From NCBI GenBank assembly GCA_020310875.1, contig CM035407.1:92149132-92213131 (forward strand): 64,000 nucleotides of DNA, written 5' to 3'. Below, piece by piece: positions 23,950-36,110 of this stretch (position 1 is the stretch's first letter; the number at the start of each line of letters is the position of its first letter). The stretch is from Ceratopteris richardii. Lineage: Eukaryota; Streptophyta; Polypodiopsida; Polypodiales; Pteridaceae. The position numbers and the translations under genes were made by a program. The notes under the pieces were generated by a model. It saw only the letters and a list, made by a program, of their open reading frames with translations. It did not search any database and was not told where the DNA came from.

Positions 23950-24780
23950 TTTTCTTCAAAATTCCATCACAAAATGATTTCAAAATTCAAAAGAAGTGAA
24001 CATCACATGTGTAGCAAGATGTCTAGTATTTTGTAGTGTTGGTTAGAAGAACATAAAAAAATGTTGGAAATAGAAATATCAAAGGTATAATTAAAAGTAA
24101 CAATAAAAAATTGAAAAACACAAAACAACTACATCATCTTCTTAATTGTACCCTAAATCTTACTTGTGCTTGTGAATGATGCAAAATAAAAGAAAAAAAA
24201 TTAAAAAGAACTGAATCAAAACTTGAAGATTTTTTGAGCTTTTTTTAGGATTTATCAAATTTTTATGATTTTTTGAGCTCTTTTTTTTTCAATCAATTTT
24301 GATTTTTTTCATCATTTTTCCTTTGTATATTTTTTGCATTTTTTTCTATATTTTTTCCATATTTTTTACTGATTTCTTTTTTTTTACATTTGTTAATTCC
24401 TATTCCTGCAGTCAATTATTTGAGGAAACTCTCTTCCCCTCCTACTCTTTTTCCTAGAAAAAGATTTGTGCAAAGCTCATGGGAATAAACTCAGATGCTT
24501 AGTGAACTCATGGCATTTGTAATGTTGCCCTATTGATGCATACTCTGGAAATGTGTTTTTGAACAAAATGCAAATCTGAGGTCTTAGGTAAAAAAACCCA
24601 AGTGGTTATCCAAGGATGAGGCTTTTCTATCCCTAATCTGTGAATCTTCATGTTTTTGCAATTTTATGATGTCTTTTTCTTTGTGATTTTTCACTTGTAA
24701 CAGATTTGTTTTCTTCATCCATCAATTCTTTGTACTGTATTGGTTTCCCTTTGATTCAAAGAGACTTCTTCCATTGAGTA
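23950..24780 (-). other. AT-rich spacer in Gypsy-M
   Basis: Very AT-rich with runs of T up to 9 (24240-24390). No gene seen. It lies between the Trp-motif spacer and ORFX. Confidence 0.5.
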
Positions 24781-25028
24781 GTGTTTTAATGCGTTAGGTC
24801 TCCATATCCACTTTGTCCTTAGGTTTGAGCTTTTCTAGATGGTTTTAGGTCTCCATACCCAAGCTTGTTTCCAACAATATTGCTTTCTCTCAACTTCCTT
24901 CTGCTTACCCATGAATTCTTTTTCAACATGAAAGAGATTTTTCTGCAAATCCTTTGTATCTTGTAATGGAAAGATAAATCTTTCCAATTATGAGCTATGA
25001 ATTTCCTTTTGAACTCCCTACTCTTCAT
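24781..25028 (-). pseudogene. Trp-motif spacer of Gypsy-M
   Basis: On the minus strand one frame reads AWVWRPK and, 17 codons later, KWIWRPN. These match KVWRPK of Gypsy-A and IWVWKPK of Gypsy-1. A basic open piece (24819-25028) in another frame also contains NSWVSRRK. Stops interrupt it. Confidence 0.5.
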
Positions 25029-25086
25029 TACTCATAAAAGGCATTAAAAGTCTCTTGGCATTCAATTTCAATTGAAGATTCATCCT

Positions 25087-25464
25087 TGTCACGAGGAAGG
25101 AGATAAGGAAGAGAGCTCACACACACATACTCACAACCAAAGAGAAGCACACACTCAGATTGAGGCAAGGAAGAGAACGATCTTCTTCTTCTTCTATTAC
25201 ATAAATATGAATGTACAAGAATGACCTAAAACAAGAATACAACAAGTGCAATATATAAAGACCACTACATAAGGAAAAACCTAATGTCCTCGAATGAGTG
25301 AGCTGGCAAGAAACAAATGTGCTATCACTTTTGGTAGATAAATCTAATAAAGCTCAATGAAGTGTTGTTCACATATATCGGCGTGACCACTATACATGTC
25401 AGAGAATTGAAAAAGTGATACGTGTCATCCTAGGTCATCACATGTTGAGCTTGATATCTCAACA
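25087..25464 (-). repeat. 3' LTR of Copia-K (about 378 bp)
   Basis: On the minus strand it begins TGTTGAGATATC right after the polypurine tract and probably ends CGTGACA. It contains GA/CT and GT-rich tracts. Its sequence is unlike the LTR at 62783, so the two do not belong to one insertion. Confidence 0.75.
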
Positions 25465-25480
25465 CTTCCCCTCAAGCTCA
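25465..25480 (-). promoter_or_regulatory. Polypurine tract of Copia-K
   Basis: Minus strand GAGCTTGAGGGGAAG directly before the LTR. Confidence 0.75.
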
Positions 25481-26690
25481 ATGTCATATCCTGTAATCCA
25501 AGCATCTCCCGAAAATTCTTCAACTTCTCAGCTCCAAGTGCTTTGGTGAAAATATCAACAACCTGCTCATCTATTCTTACATAAACAAGATCAATATCAC
25601 TTGCTTATTACTTCTCTTTGATGAAGTGATAATGTACCTCGATATGCTTTGTTTTGGCATGAAAAATAGGGTTCCATGATAACTGTATGCTGCTAAGATT
25701 ATCACAATAGATAGTGATAGGATTTTGCGCTTCCACACCCAAATCTGCAAATAACATCTCTAGCCATGATGCCTCACATGTTGTCATTGAAGCACCTCTA
25801 TACTCCACCTTTGTAGTCTACAAAACAACAGTGGGTTGCTTCTTGCTGCTCCATGTAATAGTTGCACCTCTAAGTGAGAATAGAAAGCCACGAGTAGATC
25901 TTCTATCTGGAGTACTACCAACCCAATCTGTATTGGTGTATCCATGAACTTGCAAATCTACACGAGCTTCATAAAACAATGCATAAAACAAAGTAGCACT
26001 CACATAATGTAGAGTGCGCCTCAGAGCATCCAAATGTGGCTTCCTTGGAACCTGCATAAACTGACTTTCAAGTCCAACAGTGTAGCTAAGATCAGGCCTC
26101 GTAATTGTGAGATATATCAAGCTTCCCACAATTTTCTTGTACATAGTAGCATTTTCCAATGCTAGTATCTAACTTCAAATTCTCATCTAATGGCATAGAA
26201 ATTTGCTTACAATCAGCCATACCATACTTTTGTGGCATATTTAAGGCATATTGCTTTTGTGACATCCATATACCTGTTTCTGTTTGAATAAACTCAACGC
26301 CCAAGAAATAGCGCAACACACCAAGATCTTTCATGTCAAATTCCTGCATAAGAAGTTGCTTTACCTCTTTAATGCTTTCTTCATTATCACCACCTACAAT
26401 TAGGTCATCAACATAAATAGCCACAATCGTGATGCCATCATCAGCCTTCCTTGCATATAGTGAATGATCTGCATCACACATAGAAAACCCAATGCTAGTT
26501 AAGTAATCAACAATCCTTGCATGCCATGCAAGAGGAGCTTGCTTTGGCCCATACAAAGCCGTTTGCAACCTGCAAACATATTCTAGATGCTTTGAATCTT
26601 CATATCCTTGTGGTTGGTCCATATATACTTCTTCCTGTAACTCACCATGTAGGAAAGCATTCTTCACATCCATCTAATGCAAAGTCCATC
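25481..26690 (-). pseudogene. pol: RT (C-terminal) and RNase H, Copia-K
   Basis: 26092-26673 encodes MDVKNAFLHGELQEEVYM, ALYGPKQAPLAWH and the catalytic AIYVDDLIVGGDN motif, then YFLGVEF. 25818-26159 encodes VGSLIYLTITRPDLSY and TWSSKKQPTV. 25608-25808 is the RNase H end, with YCDNLSSIQLSWNPIFHAKTKHIEVHYHF. A frameshift near 26150 and stops near 25810 and 25605 break it. The C-terminal tail VDIFTKALG and LRGSVEIS runs into the polypurine tract. RT copies the RNA and RNase H removes it. Confidence 0.88.
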
Positions 26691-27320
26691 CTTTTGTTGT
26701 AGCTAATGCAACAAGTGTTCTGACAGTAGACATTTTAGCTACAGGGCTGAATGTTTCCTCATAATCAATGTCTTATGTAGGTGCATATCCTTTAGCTACC
26801 AATCATGCTTTATACCTGCTTATGCTACCATCAACATTATGCTTTACCTTATTAACCCATTTGCAGTCTATAGGTTTCTTTTTGTGCGGCAATGGAACTA
26901 GCTTCCATGTTTTGTTTCCATAAAGTGCAGCCATCTCCTCATCCATAGCTTTTTCCCAATCTTCATTTCCAATTGTATCTTCAAAACAAGAAGGTTCAGC
27001 ATCTTGTATTACCTTTGTCATGTAGGCACAATGACAAGTCATGTAACTATCATATGTTAATCGTTGTATAGAATTCTGCATCATCCTAGATCTTCTTGGT
27101 CCTAGGTCACTTCTCCTTGTATCATCTGCATGTGCCTTTCTAACTCCTAGAGTCTTTACAGAGGGCAATCCAAGTTCCTCATCAAGACTCTTTTCTAAAC
27201 CACTTGAATCTCCATCAACGTCTTCTGCCCAATAACATTGAGGTATATTCTTCTCAGTCATCAAGGCTCTTGCTATTTATGCAATATGTCTACTTTTGCA
27301 TCCAGCATCAACATTCTGTT
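26691..27320 (-). pseudogene. pol: Integrase C-terminus joined to RT N-terminus, Copia-K
   Basis: 27240-27310 reads HIA, stop, IARALMTEKNIPQCYWAE (the core helix after the catalytic Glu), then passes straight to DVDGDSSG. The usual integrase C-terminal domain with the KCVFIGY-type motif is missing, so about 100 or more codons appear deleted near 27215. Further on, WEKAMDEEMAALYGNKTWKL and CKWVNKVKHNVDGSISRYKA start RT, followed by stops. Confidence 0.8.
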
Positions 27321-27614
27321 GTGGTGTGTACATGTATGAAAACTAACGTCGAATTCCATGACTTTTTAGAAACTTGCTGAACTCATTTGACATGTATTCA
27401 CCTCCTCCATCAGATCTTAATGTCTAAATATAATTTCCTGTTTGCTTCTCCACCATAGCTTTAAATTTCTGAAAGTGAGTGGATACCTCACTCTTCTCTT
27501 TCATGAAATAGACCCACACTTTTTGTGTATGGTCATCAATGAAAGTAACATAAAACCTGCAACCACCCATAGATGAGGTCTTTGCAGGACCCCAAACATT
27601 TGTATGTACTATTT
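27321..27614 (-). pseudogene. pol: Integrase core, Copia-K (5' side cut by Copia-J)
   Basis: IVHTNVWGPAKTSSMGGCRFYVTFIDDHTQ contains the first two core strands with the Asp of FIDD; it is split here by nearby stops. VWVYFMKEKSEV and FQKFKAMVEKQTG follow, then a stop at 27424. The end TATTT (27610-27614) is the target duplication of Copia-J; coding resumes at 31198. Confidence 0.85.
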
Positions 27615-28573
27615 TGTTGGTGCAAGTCAACCACCAATTGATGTTTTTGAATGAAGGATTGAAGTCAAAGAATGAAGAAACGATTAGCTTATGAAGATTG
27701 AAGATAGTACACATTCACGAAATGAGGACTTGTATACATATGTACATTAAACCTATAGTTAGCTCACTTATACCTTTGTAATGAGAAGAATTAGAAGCTA
27801 GAATAGTTATTAGACATATGAGAAGTGAAGAAGAACTCATCATTCAGATGTAAAGTTTTCTAAATAGAAGAAAAAGTTGCACCCGATATTTTTCAGTACT
27901 CTCCTTCTGTGCTTGATCATTTCAAGACTCCTTTTGTAGATGTCTAATTCCATAGTTAATGAGTCTATGGTTACAGTTTTAGAGACTAATTGTAAATAGG
28001 TTGAGAGAATAATGTGTAGGAACATTTGTATGTGAAGAAGTGTTGAGTGTCTTCTCAAACAGGTGCAATCTTGATGGTCAAAGAATTGATCAATTCTTAA
28101 TGCACAGTGTAAAGTTTTGCATAAATGAGGAGTCAAAATCTAAGTTGGAAGGTAACCTATCTATGGCTAAAAGCATTTGCTTAAATGGATTCTACTTTGG
28201 GAGAACCATGTGTTAGAAGTTGTAGGTGTCTGAATCGATTATATAGGAGAACAATTTCAGACATAGGTGAATTGTTTGATTCATTTCTCAAGTTATACTT
28301 AATCTTTTGAGATGCTTTAAATTGGAGAAGGTGCAAAAACTATAGGTGACACCTTGTGCAAAGCTTTATAAAATACTTTACACATTTGATCAGTTAATGA
28401 GTGAGTTATGTGTAGCAGACTTTCTGAGTATTAGCTCTCTTCACAGTTTGTTCAAGATTTTGATAATTGAGTATTGATCCTCCAAATTGGTAAAGGTTTT
28501 GAGTTGTTCTTGATATAGATGTGGTCTAACATCAAGGATAGTGTGTTCTTTTGGAGATTAACACTCTCCATTA
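27615..28573 (+). repeat. 5' LTR of Copia-J (959 bp)
   Basis: Starts TGTTGGTGCAAG. Its last third matches 30846-31192. It ends CTCCATTA where the 3' copy ends CTCCATCA, so the terminal CA has decayed to TA here. Confidence 0.85.
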
Positions 28574-28574
28574 G

Positions 28575-28586
28575 TGGTGTCACAGA
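28575..28586 (+). promoter_or_regulatory. Decayed primer binding site of Copia-J
   Basis: TGGTGTCACAGA, one base after the LTR, degenerate relative to TGGTATCAGAGC. Confidence 0.65.
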
Positions 28587-28795
28587 AAGAATCATCAAAA
28601 TTGAAGAAAGGAGGACCCCGACTGCTGCAGTCATACAGAAATCAATACTTAAAGGCTCAAAAGGTGAAAGCTTGGAGAGAAAGCTTGAGAAGGAGGCCAT
28701 AAGCTATCAAGAAGATCAAAAGGAACTTCATTCAAAGTAAAGGTACACTTATTTCTCATAAAGCTTGAAGAATTTAATACACAAGTGAAGAAAGG

Positions 28796-29660
28796 ATGGA
28801 AGATTCTCTTCAGATAGAGAAATTGGATAGAGAAAAGTATCCAGCATGGTGAATGAGGATGGAAGCTCATCTCATGATCAAAGGTTGATAGGTTACATTA
28901 CAGGTGAATAAGAAAAACCACAATTCAGAGATCCTATTGTTCCAACTAGGGATGAACTCTCATATTTGAAGATTGGATGAAGAGAGATGCTCAAGCAAGG
29001 AGCATTTTCTACATGGGAGTCAATGACTACTTGCTACCTCATATTACAGGTCTTGAAAGTGCAAGTGATATATGTAATGCTTTGGAGGAGCATTTCCAAA
29101 ACACTACAAAGTCAAGGAAGGCATCTTTGTGGGCAGAGTTTACCACATTCAAGAAGAAGGCCTCTCAATCCATTTCTGATTATCTAACAAGGATGAAGGA
29201 CATTGCAAATGCATTAGGATCAGTTGATGAAGATATTGAGGAGGATAAATTGGTAAGAAAATCCACACAGGTTTGAGAGGAGATGAGAGATGGAAGCCAT
29301 TCATTTTGTCTATTGAGTTGTCACTAGATCATTTCACTCTTGATTTAAATCAGTTCATGGACACATGCTAACTTTTGAGCAGGATGTCAAAGGTGATGGT
29401 GATAAGAGTGTAGGTCAAGCAATGTATTCAAAGGATAAGAAGAAGAACAGCAAAGGCAAACAACTAGCAAATGAAGAAGAAGGTACAACTAGCCAAGCCA
29501 ACTTCCTAAGAGGAAGAGGAGGTGGCAAAGGTAGAGGAAGAGGCAGAAGCAATGAGCCAAAGCTTGTTGGATTTATGGTAAGAAAAATCACTTAGCTCAT
29601 GATTGTTGGCATAATAATCAAAATAATGGAGGATATAATCTGAATTTTAATTCAAGAGGA
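28796..29660 (+). pseudogene. gag: gag of Copia-J, broken
   Basis: Starts MEDSLQIEKLDREKYPAW, then stops. 28977-29276 encodes DAQARSIFYMGVNDYLLPHITG and the helical DYLTRMKDIANALGS (copia gag UBN2-type region). 29365-29595 is a basic Lys/Gly/Arg tail. The zinc knuckle near 29570-29620 reads GKKNHLAHDC with the second Cys changed. Gag forms the particle; this copy cannot be read through. Confidence 0.8.
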
Positions 29661-29664
29661 AGAG

Positions 29665-30357
29665 GTGGTAGAAACCAAAGAGGTAATTTCAGAGGTAGAG
29701 GTAGTAGAGGTTACTTTGGAAGAACTGCAGGGAGAGGTTTCCAAAGTCAATTACAACAATACCTACTATAATTATGCTTCAGATCAGAAGGAGGATTCAA
29801 CCTTAATTATGAATGCAACTTGTGAAAGACAAAGTGAAGACCAAAGAGTCTTCTACATTGACTCAAGGTGTAGCAATCACCTGAGTGGTAATATAGCCTT
29901 AATGACTGATTTGGAAAATAAGGTAACCAATCATGTAGTTCAAACAGGTGATAATACAAAGCACAATGTAAAGTCAATTGGATCAGTGAAAGCTAAGGAT
30001 GGAAGTACTCTTCTGAGTAAGGTCTTGTATGTTCCTACAATTTTAAAGAATCTGATAAGTGTAGGGAAAATTGTTGAAAAAGGTTATGAAGTAAGGTTCA
30101 CTAATGATAGAGTTTTTGTGGAAGACCCTAGCAATGGGTATAAACAAATTGTTTCAGGAAAGAAGGAAGGAAGACTTTTCACATTGAAGATTCAAGGTAA
30201 TGTTGGTCATGCCTTGTTCACTTATGGAGGACATAAGATCTCTGAGTTAGATCTTTGGCATAAGAGGCTTGGAAATTTCAATGAAAGATGTATTAAAGAT
30301 ATGTTCAACAATGGTTCAGTGCTTGGATTGCCTAATGTTGCGATCAAAACAAGGTAA
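29665..30357 (+). pseudogene. pol: Protease and pre-integrase region of Copia-J
   Basis: 230 open codons. FYIDSRCSNHLSGN is the protease active site with the essential Gly of Asp-Ser-Gly replaced by Arg, so activity is unlikely. LYVPTILKNLISVGKI and LDLWHKRLGNFNERCIKDM (pre-integrase) follow. The frame ends at LPNVAIKTR, where the integrase core should begin. Confidence 0.85.
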
Positions 30358-30845
30358 CTCAAAGGTTCAAATATTTGATGAAGAAGAGAATAATAAAGTG
30401 CAAGTTGAAGTTGAAGAAGTGCCAAGATTTGATCCAGAATGTGATGAACCAGAAACCTCAAGAAGTGGAGAACTCAGAAGGTCATCAAGACACAAATGGC
30501 AACCTACAAGGTATAGCTATGACACTTGTTTTTTGACTACTAAAGACTATGCTTACATGGTAAAAGAAGATGAAGACCCTTCTACATATGAAAAGGCAAA
30601 AGGTAAGGAAATTTGGGAGAAAGCTATGCAGGAAGAATATGATGCATTGATAGAGAATGAGACTTGGGATTCGGTTCCTAAACCAAATAGTCACAAGATC
30701 ATTGGATGACAATGGGTCTACAAGACAAAGAGGTATGCAGATGGAAGTGTGTCTAGGTATAAAGCTAGACTTGTTGTGAAAGGGTATTCTCAGACATATG
30801 GTATAGATTATGATGAGACCTATAGTCCTGTGGCAAAGATGACAA
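30350..30845 (+). pseudogene. pol: Integrase-RT linker and RT N-terminus of Copia-J
   Basis: Begins KVQIFDEEE just after the pre-integrase piece, so the whole integrase core has been removed at about 30345-30355. WEKAMQEEYDALIENETWDSV, then a stop, [20 protein letters not shown] and [16 protein letters not shown] are the RT N-terminus. Coding stops abruptly in LTR sequence at about 30845. The catalytic RT motif is absent. Confidence 0.85.
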
Positions 30846-31192
30846 TTGTAGGTATCTGAATCAATTATACAGGAGAACAGTTTCAGACATAGGTGAACTG
30901 TTTGATTCATTTCTCAAGATATATTTTGAGATGATTTAAATTGGAGAAGGTATGCAATCTATAGCTCACACCTTGTGCAAAGTTTTGTCAAAACCTTTAC
31001 ACATTTTGTCAGTCAATGAGTGAGTTATGTGTAGCAGACTTTCTACGTATTAGCTCTCTTCATAGTTTGTTCAAGATTTTGACAATTGAGTATTGATCCT
31101 CCAAATTGGTAAAGGTTTTGAGTTGTTCTTGATATAGATGTGCTCTAAAATCAAGGATAGCTTGTTCTTTCGGAGATTAACACTCTCCATCA
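30846..31192 (+). repeat. Partial 3' LTR of Copia-J
   Basis: About 348 bp matching 28217-28573. The first 600 bp of the LTR are missing, together with RT, RNase H and the polypurine tract. The right end and target duplication are intact, so one internal deletion after insertion explains it. Confidence 0.85.
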
Positions 31193-31197
31193 TATTT

Positions 31198-31534
31198 CTA
31201 GCACATTCTCACTAACATGCTTGTCATGTGGAAACGATGATCTTGAATGTTTACCAAATTGACACTCTGCACATACCTTTTCCATCTCTGCAACCTTGAA
31301 ATTTGGTAGTCCATGGATAATCTCCTTTGACCGCATCAACTTCAGCCTTTGCAAGTTTGCATGTCCAATCCGTTTGTGCCACATCTCTATATTAGTAGTA
31401 ACTCCAGCACCTTTTGCAAACATGGATGCATTCATTTCAAGAATTTTCACATTTAAGGTGAACATCCTACCCACTTTGTTTCCTTTGGCTTCAGATCAAG
31501 CCCTTTAGAGTCTCCACAAAACCAAAAACAACAG
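31198..31534 (-). pseudogene. pol: Pre-integrase and integrase zinc domain, Copia-K
   Basis: 31190-31474 (minus) encodes VGRMFTLNVKILEMN, MWHKRIGHANLQRLKLM and VCAECQFGKHSRSSF, the His-His-Cys-Cys region before the integrase core, ending ENVLEI. This joins to IVHTNVWGP at 27609 across Copia-J. Upstream (right) it ends near 31530 against Gypsy-L. The protease and gag parts are not attached here. Confidence 0.85.
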
Positions 31535-31830
31535 CCATCCACTGTGTGTGGTGGCCTAAGCCTTGTAATTAACCTCCTGATCCCATTGTAAAATCATCCC
31601 CGCATACTAACCGAATCCACATAGCACCTAACCACCTCGAATAGCACATAAGAACTATCATCCACTAACCACACATTGCACTCACGATCATACACGCACT
31701 CACTAACCCACTAACCAGATCACAATTCATCAAGTTAATGTTGTAACGGGGACACAGTGTCATTTTGTGTCCATTGCAATGTTAACATTCATTCATATAT
31801 TCTCACAGAACCGACAGCGATTTCTTAAAC
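31535..31830 (+). other. Spacer before ORFX-L
   Basis: After the VWWPKP motif (A: VWRPKP) there is no coding. The segment is rich in CACTAACC-like words, as in A (55660-55740). TATATTCTCACAG at 31796-31808 is a splice-acceptor-like site 23 bases before the ORFX start. Confidence 0.6.
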
Positions 31831-34800
31831 ATGGTCGAGGCTGCAGGAACGAGATCTCAAGCAGGCACGAGCCAACAAGTGGTGGATTTAGAGAGTTTAC
31901 CAATTATGCCGGAGACAAATGAAAGACCAGAAGAGTTGCATGCCATCCAAATCATACCAATAGCGGACTCCCCAAGTGGCCATACCATGCCTATAAGAAA
32001 GGCTTCCCACTGGTTTAGTGAAGTCGCAGGACCCTTGGGAGAGGGATCATACCTATGGGAGTCAGAGTTGGACTTCAATGGGAAGCAAGGTAAATACCAC
32101 TTCTTTAAAAGGGAATTCAAAAAGTTACAAAATGCAGAAGGTCTACGTTCGGTATGGGAGAAGGCAGGATTGGATGATACTTCAATGCCCGGCTCCCAAA
32201 TCCTGACTTCATGCGATGCTACTATCTCATCAATACCTTGACTCCAAGCAAGCACCCAAAAGGTACAAGCTCATTGTGCTTCCATCGCTGACAAGGGGGA
32301 ATGAGCTCAAGCGGTTTAGGCTATCAAACAACTTAGTGAGAGAGGCTCTAGATATGCAAGGAATGCATATTCCAACAAAGAAGGAGAGCCTGGTGCCTGA
32401 TTACATGAAGAATCGAAGCCTCACCAAGCTCAAGGACATGGTGGCCATGACACCCAATATTGCAATACACCTTCGCATGTGCATGCAACACTTTGCTTTT
32501 CCTGCCCAAGATAGATTCACCATGCCACCCAAGAAGATATGGTTTAGTTTGTATCTGGCAGAGACACAGAACCTCACCATCAAGTTACCCCACTGGATAA
32601 TTGATCAGATACACCTAGCCCACAAACGATGGCCACAGAAGCATGTTTTATATGGATGTTGTGCTCTGACTAGAATCATTTATAGATGTTTGGCTTATGA
32701 CATCCTTATTCAACGGGCCCTGATGTGGAATCGAGTACAGCAATTTAGAGGCAGGACATCCACTGGACCCCCTTCTAAGAAGATGAGAGGAACTATCCAA
32801 GTCCCTTGTGCTCAACCACGTGGAGCCACCCTAACACTGGACGTTACCCCACCACCCCGAAGGGTTCGGCCATTCACACTACGACTTCCAAGATGCAGCA
32901 CCGATGGCCCTAATTTGATATTTCCTCCCATCCCAACCGATTTTGAATTTCCCGATGGTGCATCCTTGGAAGAACTCACAAATGAAGACTTTGAACAATT
33001 GTTAAGAGACGTAAGTCTTGAGGCAGAAGAGGAACAACAAGTGGAGAATGTTCAACCGCAGGCAACAACCTCCCAAGTACCTGTTACCACAGTTGAAATG
33101 GATGAAGAGGACGAGGAAGATGAAGAATATGAGGAGGATGAGGAGGAATATGACCACGGACATCAAGATGAGCAACAAGAAGCCCCAGAACTTGTAGGTG
33201 CACCTGCATACACAGCTCAACTACAAAGGTTATACGATATGATCAAAACAGTGCAAGAAAGGCATCAACTCTCCCTTGCATCAAGCCAAGCCTTGATGCA
33301 AGAAATGCTAGCAGACAACGGAGTGGATCAACATTTTATTAACACCCTCAAATTAGTGTCAGAATCATTAGGAGTTCCGAAGGTTGTCCACACAGCAGTC
33401 TGCCAGTCAGTGAGGTATGACAAACGTAGAGTCGCCACATTACCACGAGCAGGTAAGACTATCTGAATACCCGTCACAGAACCAGAAGTAACCATCGAAA
33501 CCACAGCTACCCCCACCACCACTATTGACCTCTCTACTGAAACGTTTGTTCAGACATCACCCATCTCACCCCCGCACCCCCCATCCCCACCTTCTCCACC
33601 CCCACCACCACCTCCCACCATGGAAGAAACTGCAGTCATCACATCTACCTTCACTTACAACCCAACCTCGTCCACATCCTTCTCCCTTCGAGAGCCAACC
33701 TCACAGGACATCCTTTTCTCGTCCATCACCAATCCCCTGTACACTTTACCATTTTTGTCCTGAGCCCATAATTGGCCACCCCATAATTCTGAGTGTGGTT
33801 GGAACCCCCCCACCCACAGAAGGCATCCTTTGTTTCCCAGCCTATCCCCCCTGTACGGGTTCCCCCATTCCATGACCCACACTTTCCATCTGCCCCCTAC
33901 ACCTCACTCAACCCAATCGCACCACCCCAATACCCATCTTTCATGGAACAGTACATCCGCACTCCAGTGTCTTAGAGGCACACTCCTCAAATGCTCGCAA
34001 CAACATCAATCTACACAAACACCACACTCACTTCACCTACCATACCAACTTACATGGTAGCCCCTGCACACACCACTCTGTCCGACCCAATGGACATTTC
34101 ACCAACCACAGCACCTCTCCCCACAATTCCACCATCTCCCCCTCCCCTAACCCCTACCTCACCACTCACCACGTCTTTGGCAGACACATCATTCACTACC
34201 TCCCTTCCCATTCCCACTTCCCCTGCATTCCAAACTTTCCCTCTTGCATCTCATAATGTAAATAGTACATTCAATACATTACTTCAGTGTGCACATCAAC
34301 TACAACAAGAATACCATCGATTGGAAGAACGTACCGCTACCCTCCACGCAGAATCTTAGCGCCTATAGGCTAGAGTCAACACTCTCGAAGTTGATTACCA
34401 AACGCTCCTAGCAGAACATACCACTTTATAACAGGCTCACACAGAATTGGAATCAAAGCTATCGACGATGGATGATAAAGTAGTCAAGGAACTGGAAAGT
34501 GTGCTCCAGGCGCAAATGATATCCAATGCTACACTCAGATGCAATCTTGGGCTATTAAGGAAGCATATGGCAACAGCATTAGAAGAGAACAAGCGACTTC
34601 AACAACAAAGCCAAGACAATTTTGAAGCAGCTATGGAAGGAACCGCAAGAGTAGCCATTAGCCCTAGCAAGTATAGAGCGGTCCCATCAGATGAAATTCC
34701 CATCTTACTTGAGGAGCATGCAAATTTTTTGGAGTCATATGAAAAGTTAGAGGCTGAATATGCTGACCTAAAGAAGCAGATTGCTAGTGTCCCCACAGCT

Positions 34801-36063
34801 CAACAGGAGCCCGTAATCTTGCAACAATATACAGAAGAATTAAAGACCCTCTGGAAGCAGCTAGCAGAACTCCAAGCACGTCTCTTACCATATGAAACGC
34901 CATCCTCCCCTGCTTAAGAACTAGAACCTGATATAGTAGTGGAAATCCCTGTGGATGATAGCTATGAAGAACCATATGAGCCCATGCCAACACCTAGCGG
35001 TCGCGTTACAGAGGAAGGACAGGACACTTTAGAAATTGGAGTCTTGGATTGGGTCAAAAGGGTTGAGAAAGTGGGACAAATACATATCATGTCGCCGTCC
35101 AAATTCAATCCCTCACAAATCTGGAAGAAATTGTTCTTCAATCTTCTTACTTTCAGCACCTATCCCACCAACGGTTAGTCACAACATCAGAGCCACAATA
35201 CATGCCTTACTATGTCTTGCTACATGATTATAATGCGGAGATTAAAAGGCATACAGGGAAGGAGCCCACATTTGCCACTCAATTTGAGTCGGAGGACTTA
35301 CCGGAAGATGCACGTGTTGGCTCGATTTTCCAACCTAATTGGCGTGCACGGTTACTAATTGATTAACCTGAGATGATGAGCACCTAGGCAACCATGCCAT
35401 TGTATATCAAGTATAATCCATGCTATTGTCCAATGGGCCATCAAAGATCATGGCAAGCATTTGCATTCAAGGTATGCAACAATAAAGAATGCTCGGCATG
35501 GGTCAACTATCCATATTTTGCTCCATCTCTAGGGACCCCGACCGTAGCATACATGATATCAACAATTCGACACTAGTCTACACGACTAAAGAATGTACTC
35601 GACATAGCAGCAAAAATGTGTATGAAAATATTCGAGCTCATGACAATTGTCTTCAAAACCTTTCGGAAGGTACAGGCTCCATACATCTCTGCCCCCGGAT
35701 TCTCTCAAGGTAATAAGGATTTAGTCTACGACATGAGCCAGACTCCCTCGATCAACATAATCTTTGCCTGGCATGCACGAATAAAGTATTTACGTGCATG
35801 CTTCAAGCAGACCTTTGAAGAAATGTTCTCTACTGGGTTCTGGGGAATATCATTCAAAAATTTTCATTCCTAGACCAACACATTTGCTACATCTATTCGC
35901 AGTAGAACAAGCCATCCATGCAGATCAGTTACATCTGCCACATCCGGACATTCTAGGACCAATTGATTGGGATCGCATGATGACAGACTTGGCCAGAGGA
36001 CTACGCATCCAATAACATCAGCTTGCCACTCATGTTGTGGAATATTACATATAGCACTTCCAG
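31831..36063 (+). pseudogene. ORFX of Gypsy-L, broken
   Basis: Starts MVEAAGTRSQAG. N-domain: SHWFSEVAGPLGEGSYLWES (31831-32241), then after a frameshift near 32200, 32216-33466 with NELKRFRL, LRMCMQHFAFPAQDRFTMPP, LALTRIIYRCL-like (ALTRIIYRCLAYD) and a very acidic run (about 33100-33170). A helical module APAYTAQLQRLYDMI to VATLPRAGK follows. The middle is Pro/Thr/Ser-rich (33480-34230), then a coiled coil (34260-34917). The C-domain (35140-36045) has PYYVLLHDYNAEIKRHTGK, DLVYDMSQTPSI, WHARIKYLRACFKQTFEEM and THLLHLFAVEQA. Many stops and shifts. No enzyme motif or signal peptide seen. It aligns with ORFX-A over its whole length. Confidence 0.75.
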
Positions 36064-36072
36064 CAACAAGGG

Positions 36073-36110
36073 TCTGTCAAGGACGACAGATGCGAGAGAG
36101 GGGGGGGGGG
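36073..36110 (+). promoter_or_regulatory. Hairpin plus polypurine tract, Gypsy-L
   Basis: TCTGTC, AAGGAC, GACAGA (36073-36090), then a purine run with 11 or more G up to the LTR. Confidence 0.75.

Larger units (their letters stand above)
20307..25086 (-). mobile_element. Gypsy-M: 3' coding part of a divergent gypsy element, minus strand
   Basis: In minus-strand order: Trp-motif spacer (24866-24781), an AT-rich stretch, then an ORFX homologue (23851-20378). This is the same order as after integrase in Gypsy-A. No LTR, RT or integrase remains. Assignment to gypsy rests on the shared architecture and the ORFX N-domain match, so it is partly inference. Confidence 0.6.
27615..31192 (+). mobile_element. 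Copia-J: internally deleted Ty1/copia nested in Copia-K
   Basis: Bounded by TATTT target duplications (27610-27614 and 31193-31197). The 5' LTR is 959 bp, but only the last 348 bp or so of the 3' LTR remain. Gag, protease, pre-integrase and the start of RT are present. Most of integrase, most of RT and RNase H are deleted. Same lineage as B and I. Confidence 0.88.
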
